Below, in pieces: positions 1-5,382 of a stretch of 12,962 bases of DNA. The notes under the pieces are model-generated. The model ran no database searches, was not told where the DNA came from, and saw only the letters and a program-made list of their open reading frames with translations. The DNA lies in assembly GCA_900769275.1 (NCBI GenBank), contig CAAGGA010000132.1:1-12962 (forward strand). The letters run 5' to 3'. Source of the stretch: an uncultured Prevotella sp. (lineage in GTDB: Bacteria; Bacteroidota; Bacteroidia; Bacteroidales; Bacteroidaceae). Within the stretch, counting starts at the first letter, position 1. Each line of letters opens with the position of its first letter. A program made the position numbers and the translations under genes.

Positions 1-1245
1 AGCACCATCACCCTCATAACCATTATATGGGAATTTTGTGTTACCTTGAGCAATTGAAGTCATCTTACCAAATACAACAGCACTCTTAGACTGACCGTTG
101 TAGATGATGCTTGTGATGAGGTTGCTGAGGTCAGCGTTGATGATAGCGAGACGAGACTCGATAGCTTCAACGCGCTTAATAACATTGTCAATAACCTTTC
201 CAATGCTGTCGATATCATTTGAAGCTGTCTCCAAAGAGCCGTTGATTGTAGAAATCTGATCATTTACAGCACCATTGAGAGAGTCGATACGAACGTTTGA
301 AGCAGAGATACTTGCATTAAGAGTATTTGTAGCACTCTGAATAGCCTGTGTGTAAGCATTAGCGAGAGAATCCTTCACAGTCTCGATACGAGCAGCACTT
401 GTTGCGATAGCAGCGTCAAGAGTCTTGAGGCTGTCGCATACTACGTTCATGTGGCTTCCGAGAGCCTCAAGAGTAGTAGTGTGCTTGTCTGTGAGCTTCT
501 GAAGAGTCTCGATGGCTTTACCGTTAGCTGTTACTTTTTTCTCAATATCTCCAGCACGTGTCTCAAGAGCAGAAATCTTCTGGAGGTTTTCACCAATCTT
601 GCCCTCGAGTTCAGTCTTTACACCTGCAAGGCTGTCGTTTACCTTCTTGATTTCTTCAGCGAGCTCAGCCTTTGTAGCGTAAGTCTTCTCGATATTCTGA
701 GCGAGCTTGAGAGCGTCGTCAGCAGTTTTCTGTGCAGCATTTACAGCAGCGTTAAGCTTCTTGTCAGCCTCGAGGAGGTTAGCTATTTCCTTAGCGTTGC
801 TATCAACGTCCTTCTTGATGAGATCGTCGGCAGCCTTGTAAGCAGTCTCGAGGTCGGTCTGTGCTTTCACGAGCTCAGCCTTTGTAGCGTAGGTAGCAGC
901 AACCTGTACCATAGCGTCCTCTACAGCCTTCTTGGCAGCAGCGAGAGTAGCTGCGTCACCATCTGTGATAGCCTTGTTAGCAGCGTCGATGTTGTCCTGA
1001 AGCTTCTTGTCAGCGTCAGCGCAAGCCTTCTCAGCAGCGTTGAGAGCATCGTTTACCTTTTGAATCTCAGCGTTCACGATGGCAATCTTGTCATCGACGA
1101 GCTTCTTGAGATCGGTGTTGTTCTGTGTGATTTGCTCCTGAAGGTTGCTGATATCATCATCATAATCCTTACAAGACACAAATGTACTTGTTGAAGCCAC
1201 TGTGAAGAGACCCAACAAGAGTGCACTTAAGATTTTTTTTCTCAT
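1..1245 (-). CDS. Long coiled-coil surface lipoprotein, N-terminal 415 residues (open at left edge)
   Basis: Seen: reading leftward from the ATG at 1245 there is an open frame of exactly 415 codons with no stop before position 1, so the C-terminus lies outside the window. The protein starts MRKKILSALLLGLF and has a lipobox-like FVSC with lipid Cys25, followed by KDYDDD. Residues about 30-385 are almost entirely heptad-like helix rich in Ala, Lys, Asp, Glu and Asn, with internal repeats such as TYATKAEL (twice, from a 21-bp DNA repeat at 661 and 871). A change in character near residue 388 (SAVVFGKMT) may begin a globular domain. Codon use is strongly restricted (Ala GCT, Lys AAG, Leu CTC), unlike the genes to the right, which suggests very high expression. 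Known: Bacteroidota lipoproteins beginning CxDYDDDI with coiled coils are common and are sometimes labelled PL29-lyase N-terminal domain proteins; an acidic stretch after the cysteine favours surface export. Inferred: an abundant cell-surface stalk protein of unknown function. Its mRNA leader is about 150 bp of AT-rich DNA. Confidence 0.88.
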   Translation of the reverse strand, partial: MRKKILSALLLGLFTVASTSTFVSCKDYDDDISNLQEQITQNNTDLKKLVDDKIAIVNAEIQKVNDALNAAEKACADADKKLQDNIDAANKAITDGDAATLAAAKKAVEDAMVQVAATYATKAELVKAQTDLETAYKAADDLIKKDVDSNAKEIANLLEADKKLNAAVNAAQKTADDALKLAQNIEKTYATKAELAEEIKKVNDSLAGVKTELEGKIGENLQKISALETRAGDIEKKVTANGKAIETLQKLTDKHTTTLEALGSHMNVVCDSLKTLDAAIATSAARIETVKDSLANAYTQAIQSATNTLNASISASNVRIDSLNGAVNDQISTINGSLETASNDIDSIGKVIDNVIKRVEAIESRLAIINADLSNLITSIIYNGQSKSAVVFGKMTSIAQGNTKFPYNGYEGDGA

Positions 1246-1306
1246 AATGATAAAAAATTAATTTATAAATTAAAAAAATTGAATTATTCGTTACTTTTCG
1301 GTGTAG

Positions 1307-1330
1307 CCATCTGTGATGAGCTTCACATGG
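1307..1330. promoter_or_regulatory. Small bulged stem-loop in the leader of the coiled-coil lipoprotein gene
   Basis: The arms TGTGA (1312-1316) and TCACA (1323-1327) surround a 6-nt loop. After a 2-nt bulge the stem is extended by CCA (1307-1309) and TGG (1328-1330). It lies about 62-85 bp upstream of the lipoprotein ATG and just after the AraC stop. No T-run follows on either strand, so a terminator is unlikely. A weak -7-like GAAATTTG (minus strand, 1379-1386) would put the hairpin inside the lipoprotein leader. The structure is short and could be chance. Confidence 0.25.
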
Positions 1331-1395
1331 GTGAAATAGTTCGTTTTTTTCTTTTCTGCGTTGTTATTGTTAGTGATACAAATTTCTATGCGTTG

Positions 1396-1776
1396 TCAAG
1401 ATTCTGCGCTTCGTCGGCTACATTCTTTCTTACCTTTGATGCTTTCCATATACCTTTTCGGCGTTGCTCCTTTCATGGACTTGAAAAGCTCGTAGAACGT
1501 GCTTCTCGACCAGAACCCAAGCCTTGTGTTAATCTCTTCAATACTATCGCCTGTATTGACAGCGAGACTGACGATGTAGTCCATCCGATAGTTGTTGAGC
1601 ATCACTGGGAAGCTGCATCCATATCCTTGGTTGATAGCCTTGGAGAGATATACGGTGTTGGTACCGATGACCTTGCTGAGCGACCTCAGCGACAACTCAG
1701 GATTGAGAAACATCTGTTCCTTTTCCAATGCCTGCCTCACCTTATTATATATAAGGACATAGTTACCTTGGGTCAT
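1396..1776 (-). CDS. Stand-alone AraC-type DNA-binding regulator (126 aa)
   Basis: Seen: 126 residues that consist almost entirely of the double helix-turn-helix module of the AraC/XylS family. The first HTH is about residues 29-50 (LSLRSLSKVIGTNTVYLSKAI). The second is about 78-102, within the family signature ending GFWSRSTFYELFKSMKGATPKRYME (about 87-111). There is no N-terminal sensor or receiver domain. The ATG at 1776 is 20 bp from a good -7 element (TACCTTTG), so this is unlikely to be a decayed fragment of a larger protein. Typical AraC regulators are about 250-300 aa, but single-domain forms of this size occur in Bacteroidales. Inferred: a transcription factor, possibly autoregulatory given the nested inverted repeats directly upstream, and possibly acting on the lipoprotein gene 150 bp downstream. 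The target and any ligand cannot be read from the sequence. The family call is firm; the regulon is unknown. Confidence 0.85.
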   Translation of the reverse strand: MTQGNYVLIYNKVRQALEKEQMFLNPELSLRSLSKVIGTNTVYLSKAINQGYGCSFPVMLNNYRMDYIVSLAVNTGDSIEEINTRLGFWSRSTFYELFKSMKGATPKRYMESIKGKKECSRRSAES

Positions 1777-1796
1777 AGCACAACATTATCTGAATG

Positions 1797-1804
1797 CAAA
1801 GGTA
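1797..1804 (-). promoter_or_regulatory. -7 promoter element for the AraC-type gene
   Basis: On the minus strand this reads TACCTTTG followed by C, a perfect match to the Bacteroidota -7 consensus TAnnTTTG. It lies 20 bp before the ATG at 1776, giving a leader of roughly 15 nt. At the expected 19-nt spacing the upstream tetramer is GAAA rather than TTTG, so the -33 box is missing or degenerate. This fits a promoter that needs an activator or is weak. Confidence 0.6.
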
Positions 1805-1816
1805 GTGTTTTTTTTC

Positions 1817-1944
1817 CTAAAGTTTTCTTTTTCCATGAACATTTATATATAAAAAGGCACAAAATTTTACGTTTTCGGACTTTTATATATGATTATCCGT
1901 AGTTATTCGGACAAAAAGCCGAAACTTTTGTCCGAAAACTTTAG
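1817..1944. repeat. Nested inverted repeats between the OmpA gene and the AraC promoter
   Basis: Segment 1926-1944 can pair with three different upstream segments. TTTTGTCCGAA (1926-1936) is the exact complement of TTCGGACAAAA (1906-1916) across a 9-nt spacer. GTCCGAAAAC (1930-1939) is the exact complement of GTTTTCGGAC (1871-1880). GAAAACTTTAG (1934-1944) is the exact complement of CTAAAGTTTTC (1817-1827). Inside these, an ATATATAAAAAG block (1845-1856) opposes CTTTTATATAT (1880-1890) with one extra A. The innermost 11-bp hairpin could end the ompA transcript, but no T-run follows it on the minus strand. An operator for the adjacent AraC regulator, or an RNA switch with alternative pairings, is equally possible. 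Confidence 0.55.
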
Positions 1945-1964
1945 AAAATATGCTTTAGAACGCC

Positions 1965-3194
1965 TTATCGCTCAATATAGAGCATAGCCACGCGGTTGAA
2001 CTCGTAAATCTCGAAGAGCTTGTCGGTCTCACCGCAACCCTCGGTGGTGATACGTGCTGGGTCGATGCCGTATTTCTTTACGAGCATATCCTTGACGGCG
2101 GCGGCACGACGTACGGAGAGGCTGTTGTTGTTGTCGTGAGGACCTTCAGGAGAAGCATAGCCCTTGACCATGAGTTTGAGTTCCGGGTGATTCCTCATCA
2201 CCTGTGCTGCAATGGCCACGTTCTGTGCCTGTGCAGGAGTGATGACAGACTTGTTGAGCTGATAGAATACAGCTGGGAGCGTAGGCTCTATGTCAGCGGA
2301 CTTAGGCTCAGCTTTCGGAGTCTCTTCGCAGTCCTTGAGTGCTTTCTTGAGTTTTCCGATTTCGTCGAGGAGCTGTGCGATGCGTGCATCATCGTCATTG
2401 CTCTTGGCGCGGAGGTCGTTGATGGTGAGGTTGAGGGCATCTATTTCGTTCTGGTCGCACTCTATGACGTTGGCGAAGTGGTGTGTGCCGTTGGATGTGC
2501 GGAAGTAATAGTTGATGCCGACGTTAAGCTGGAGGTTGGAGTAGTTGATATCCCAGTTGACGAGAGATCGTCCTTCTCCGTCCTCACCGAAGTCCACCCT
2601 ACCTGTAGCAGGGTCGATATACTCGGACTTGGCACCTGCGATGAACCATGAGACAGACGGCTCTACGTAGAACTGCCACTGCTTCTTTGAGCCAAAGTTC
2701 CATGCGAAGTCGAGCGCGAGCTTGTTGTTGAGGGTGTTGCGTATGGTGCCTGTGCCGGCAGTGCCGCCAGACTTGTTGCCCCAGTTGTGTCCCCATCCGA
2801 TGCCTATGTTGCCGATTACCTCGAAATTCCTTGGTTCTCCCGGGTATCCTCCGAAGATGTTGGAGAGGTTCCACTGCGTGAGTACGTTCATCTGGAATGA
2901 CTTGATGCCTGAAGCGTCGGTATAGTCAGAGCCATATACCTTATTGCCGAGGAATCCTTCAGCGTCGAGTGCGATTCCGAAAGATGGTGTCATCCATTTA
3001 CCGAGACGCAATCCGAAGTCAGGGTTGATATTTTTCAGCACGGCCTGATGCGTGGTTTTGGAGGCTACTCCTGCCTGCAGTCCGACATACCAGTTGTCGG
3101 CGAACTTGTTTCCATAAAAGCCCTTTGCAGGTTCTTGTGCCATTGCGGCAAGCGATGTTAACGCCACGGCGATAGTCAGTAAAAGTTTTCTCAT
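1965..3194 (-). CDS. OmpA-family outer membrane protein: beta-barrel, coiled coil, peptidoglycan-binding domain
   Basis: Seen: with the start at 3194 the protein is 409 aa. Residues 1-19 are a signal peptide (MRKLLLTIAVALTSLAAMA, cleavage before QE). Residues about 30-232 alternate like a beta-barrel and contain typical strand ends such as NWYVGLQAGV and LNVGINYYF. Residues about 245-295 form a charged coiled coil (ECDQNEIDALNLTINDLR). Residues about 303-409 are an OmpA C-terminal domain with GYASPEG (345-351), the motif NNNSLSVRRAAAV (355-367) and FNRVAMLYIER at the end. Known: this domain binds peptidoglycan in the periplasm and tethers the outer membrane to the wall. An upstream in-frame ATG at 3221 would add MINIISTKS before the signal peptide; I prefer 3194 because the signal peptide then begins normally with MRK. 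Both starts lie downstream of a strong promoter (3272-3302). The specific function (structural or transport) is not resolved. Confidence 0.93.
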   Translation of the reverse strand: MRKLLLTIAVALTSLAAMAQEPAKGFYGNKFADNWYVGLQAGVASKTTHQAVLKNINPDFGLRLGKWMTPSFGIALDAEGFLGNKVYGSDYTDASGIKSFQMNVLTQWNLSNIFGGYPGEPRNFEVIGNIGIGWGHNWGNKSGGTAGTGTIRNTLNNKLALDFAWNFGSKKQWQFYVEPSVSWFIAGAKSEYIDPATGRVDFGEDGEGRSLVNWDINYSNLQLNVGINYYFRTSNGTHHFANVIECDQNEIDALNLTINDLRAKSNDDDARIAQLLDEIGKLKKALKDCEETPKAEPKSADIEPTLPAVFYQLNKSVITPAQAQNVAIAAQVMRNHPELKLMVKGYASPEGPHDNNNSLSVRRAAAVKDMLVKKYGIDPARITTEGCGETDKLFEIYEFNRVAMLYIER

Positions 3195-3271
3195 TGATTT
3201 TGTGGATATTATATTTATCATTTATCGGGATGTTCTTGCTTTCTCGTTCTATGTGCAGTCGCTTTGCGATG

Positions 3272-3302
3272 CAAAATTACACATTATTCTTTTTATTGCA
3301 AA
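3272..3302 (-). promoter_or_regulatory. Bacteroidota promoter for the OmpA-family gene
   Basis: On the minus strand TTTG (3299-3302) is followed after exactly 19 nt by TAATTTTG (3272-3279), matching the -33/-7 consensus TTTG and TAnnTTTG. It predicts a transcript start near 3266-3268 and a leader of about 70 nt to the preferred ATG at 3194, or about 45 nt to the alternative at 3221. Confidence 0.75.
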
Positions 3303-3361
3303 ATATTTTTGTTGTTTTTTTGTTTGGGGGTTGTTTTTTTGGGGTGGTGGGGATTTTTTTG

Positions 3362-3388
3362 TTCTTCGACCTGGTCGAAGAATACCTG
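3362..3388. repeat. Palindromic repeat, copy 1 (variant A)
   Basis: The arms TTCTTCGAC (3362-3370) and GTCGAAGAA (3374-3382) surround CTG, followed by TACCTG (3383-3388). The element lies between the OmpA promoter and the M64 peptidase stop, preceded by a T-run and followed by a G-rich tract. It is identical to copy 2, 100 bp away, over at least 28 bp including the preceding G. Confidence 0.9.
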
Positions 3389-3391
3389 TGT

Positions 3392-3414
3392 GGGGGTGGG
3401 TGGGGAGAGGTGGG
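3392..3414 (+). other. Predicted G-quadruplex motif just past the M64 peptidase stop
   Basis: Four G-runs (5, 3, 4 and 3 G) are separated by loops of 1, 1 and 6 nt, which meets the usual G3+N1-7 pattern. It lies on the strand opposite the genes, so the mRNA here is C-rich and any quadruplex would form in DNA. It ends 1 bp before the peptidase stop codon (3416-3418). Confidence 0.45.
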
Positions 3415-3415
3415 A

Positions 3416-5146
3416 TTATTCCTTTATTCTTATTATTGGAGGTGCGAGGCGGGGGCGGGGGTTCTTCGACCTGGTCGAAGAATACCTGGCGGGGGCGGAT
3501 TTTGCTGCGGCCTGCTGATGTGAGGGGGCATCTGCGGCTTGCTGATGTGAGGGGGTGTCGAAGGCTACGAATGCAGCGTAGTCGTATTGCCATGGTGCGC
3601 CGTAGGCTATGCTCATACACCTCTTATATATCATACAGCGTGAGGGGGCGTTGAAATAGGGTGCGTTCTCGTTCATCATGCTGTTTGGCGTGGGGCGATA
3701 TGCTCCTTTGAGGTAGGTGTATGCTCCCTCGTAGCATGACAGTTGTTCGGCGGCGTAGTTGGCATCGGCGGCGAAGTCTGCCCAGTAGGACTGCGTGACA
3801 TCGGAGGAGAGAGAGACGTTGCGCGCGAAGCCGTATGACTGAAAATGCAGTATCTCGGAGATGGCGGTCTGGGTAATGTTACCTCTTTCTGAATATTCGT
3901 CGGCGAGCTTTGCTATGCCGTGACCTACTGCTTCGTGCTGCAGGATGTCGGCAAAGGCAACGCCGTCGTTCTGCACGGGGTCGGTCATGGGTACGTATGC
4001 CACGCTGCATCCCGTTGGGATGTCGGTCTTCTTGTTGCCTGAATAGAGCACGCAGGTGCCGGCATAGCGCGGGTCGTTGAGGACTATGACGATGAGAGCA
4101 TCGGAGATATTGCTGACGGCCTTGGCTGCATATTCCATAGCCTTGTCGTCGTCACCCGTGATGAGCGTTCCTGCTCCGAACTTGGCTGAGAACGCCGTGG
4201 ACGTAAGGTCGGAGAAGCTGTTGTGCAGGGATACAGCGGTCACCTCATACACATCGAAATAAGGGCGGAGACTCTTCATCGGTTCGAGGGAGAAGAGTCC
4301 CTCGCGAGCCTCCTCCATCGCTGCACGGTACGTGCCGTCGGCAACCTCCGTGTCGATAAATCCGTCACCCATGAGTACTATGGGCACGCCGTTGCCTGCG
4401 GTATGACTCTGAAGCACGGTGACCTTACCGCTGCCGGAGATGGTATCTGTAGATTGTCCTACGGAGGAGGAGAGTTGTGATACGGCAATGGTTATTGAGG
4501 TCAGCCGGGCATCCTCGTCGAGTGCGAGGTAGAACGTTCCCGAGCGCAGGCGTGACGAGGTATTTGGCGTGATGGCTATGTCGATGGCACTCTCATATTC
4601 CGAGTCATCGGAACGCGTGACCTTGCATTTCTGTATGGCTGTGTTGTCAGGGTCGAACATTGAGGAGAAAGAGCCATCGTAGAAGACGAACACTCCGTCG
4701 GAGATGTCAGAGTCGCAATGAAACCTCACTTCGAGGGTATCTCCTGCGGCGTTTGCCACGAAAGTGGAGTCCTTGAGGCGGAAAACAGGATTCTGGGCTA
4801 CGGTGACGTTCTGGCTCAGGTTGTAGTCAGCGTTGCTGACATCTATGGTGAACGCAGAGGAGAGTACAGCGTTGGTGCAGTTGTATTCGTTGCTTCCTAC
4901 GGTGAGGGTGCAGTTGCCGGCCTTTCCCTGCATGGGTGTTATGGTGAGTGAGGGGTCTATGCCGGTGACAGTCCAGTCGCCGTTGGTGGTGAAGGAGTAA
5001 GAGGCTGAGCGGGAAACGCCCGGCAGTGAGACGAGCGGCTTGCCCGTACTGCTTGTTATGGTCAGCAGTTCTGCGGGGTCATCATCGCATGATGCCATGA
5101 AGATAGCGACGAGGAGGATAGGAAAAATTGACTTTATCGGTTTCAT
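3416..5146 (-). CDS. M64-family (IgA-peptidase-like) zinc metallopeptidase lipoprotein with repeat-derived C-terminus
   Basis: Seen: 576 aa. Lipoprotein signal MKPIKSIFPILLVAIFMASC with Cys20, then DDD, which suggests surface display. Residues about 25-118 and possibly 120-225 are beta-sandwich (BACON-like), with FTTNGDWTVT at about 52-61. The catalytic region starts near VPIVLMGDGF (254-263). Zinc site HEAVGH (404-409) continues as GIAKLADEY, the HExxGHxxxxLxDEY signature of peptidase family M64; E405 is the expected catalytic base and D416 a candidate third ligand. PTPNSMM (486-491) and CMIYKRC (504-510) match the usual end of this domain. Known: family M64 includes a Clostridium ramosum IgA protease and Bacteroides homologues. 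Inferred: a surface protease whose substrate is unproven. Odd: residues about 531-576 look foreign to the family. They comprise PSHQQAADA/PSHQQAAAK, a 27-bp tandem duplication, then YSSTRSKN encoded by palindromic repeat copy 2, then a Pro/Arg-rich tail. No clear promoter; it may rely partly on readthrough from the CotH gene. Confidence 0.88.
   Translation of the reverse strand: MKPIKSIFPILLVAIFMASCDDDPAELLTITSSTGKPLVSLPGVSRSASYSFTTNGDWTVTGIDPSLTITPMQGKAGNCTLTVGSNEYNCTNAVLSSAFTIDVSNADYNLSQNVTVAQNPVFRLKDSTFVANAAGDTLEVRFHCDSDISDGVFVFYDGSFSSMFDPDNTAIQKCKVTRSDDSEYESAIDIAITPNTSSRLRSGTFYLALDEDARLTSITIAVSQLSSSVGQSTDTISGSGKVTVLQSHTAGNGVPIVLMGDGFIDTEVADGTYRAAMEEAREGLFSLEPMKSLRPYFDVYEVTAVSLHNSFSDLTSTAFSAKFGAGTLITGDDDKAMEYAAKAVSNISDALIVIVLNDPRYAGTCVLYSGNKKTDIPTGCSVAYVPMTDPVQNDGVAFADILQHEAVGHGIAKLADEYSERGNITQTAISEILHFQSYGFARNVSLSSDVTQSYWADFAADANYAAEQLSCYEGAYTYLKGAYRPTPNSMMNENAPYFNAPSRCMIYKRCMSIAYGAPWQYDYAAFVAFDTPSHQQAADAPSHQQAAAKSAPARYSSTRSKNPRPRLAPPIIRIKE
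3462..3488. repeat. Palindromic repeat, copy 2 (variant A), inside a coding sequence
   Basis: The arms TTCTTCGAC (3462-3470) and GTCGAAGAA (3474-3482) surround CTG, followed by TACCTG. This copy lies within the M64 peptidase frame and is translated as residues 555-562 (YSSTRSKN). G-rich tracts flank it on both sides (3450-3461 and 3487-3498). Confidence 0.9.
3500..3553 (-). repeat. Two tandem 27-bp units in the 3' end of the M64 peptidase gene
   Basis: Units 3527-3553 and 3500-3526 encode PSHQQAADA and PSHQQAAAK. A 20-bp stretch at 3509-3528 recurs at 3536-3555 with one mismatch, so this is a recent in-frame duplication. It sits immediately upstream, in reading direction, of the sequence encoded by palindromic repeat copy 2. 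Confidence 0.85.
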
Positions 5147-5206
5147 GTATGACGAAGGTTTCTCTTGTTGCTTTTTGATTTTGTATCTTACTGATTTAGA
5201 AGAGGT

Positions 5207-5294
5207 TGCAAAAGCAGTGCTTTTACAGGGTAATAGCGGCGCTTTTGGTCGGTAATAACGGTGCTTTTGGTCGGTAAAAGCGGTGCTTTTGCGA
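5207..5294. repeat. Four 22-bp tandem units upstream of the M64 peptidase gene
   Basis: Units begin at about 5207, 5229, 5251 and 5273, each with GCTTTT at the same phase. The outer two units keep a perfect dyad, AAAAGC-N3-GCTTTT (5210-5224 and 5276-5290). The inner two have lost the left arm (AATAGC, AATAAC). The array ends about 60 bp before the ATG at 5146, so it lies in the leader or promoter region. No TAnnTTTG match is present here; the nearest is TGCTTTTG within unit 1 on the minus strand. Possible roles are an operator array, mRNA hairpins or simple repeat expansion. Confidence 0.75.
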
Positions 5295-5324
5295 TGCTAT
5301 ATCTTTGGTATCGTTTTTTTATGG

Positions 5325-5353
5325 CTCTGCGACCTGGTCGCAGAGTACCAGGT
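5325..5353. repeat. Palindromic repeat, copy 3 (variant B), downstream of the CotH gene
   Basis: The arms CTCTGCGAC (5325-5333) and GTCGCAGAG (5337-5345) surround CTG, followed by TACCAGGT (5346-5353). ACCTGGT (5332-5338) and ACCAGGT (5347-5353) form a second, overlapping 7-bp inverted repeat. It lies about 30 bp past the CotH stop and is preceded on the plus strand by seven T. A transcript of the CotH gene would have A residues, not U, after this hairpin, so it is not a standard terminator. Confidence 0.9.
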
Positions 5354-5382
5354 TTGGGAAATTTTGAACAGTTTTTGTTTTT

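Noticed and set aside
451..1194. 247-codon plus-strand frame rich in Leu and Ser
   Set aside because: Antisense shadow of the coiled-coil lipoprotein; biased codons of the real gene remove stops on the other strand. No domain or ribosome binding site.
3202..3654. Overlapping plus-strand frames across the palindromic repeats
   Set aside because: Low-complexity translation of G/T-rich DNA, antisense to the peptidase end and the ompA promoter; no support as genes.
5207..5294. CRISPR array
   Set aside because: The 22-bp units are contiguous with no spacers and diverge from each other; no cas genes are present.
5300..5307. Plus-strand TATCTTTG, a -7-like site
   Set aside because: No TTTG at the 19-nt spacing and no plus-strand gene downstream of it.
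5325..5353. Intrinsic terminator for the CotH gene
   Set aside because: In the direction of CotH transcription the hairpin is followed by A residues, not a T-run; the same element also occurs before a gene and inside a coding region.
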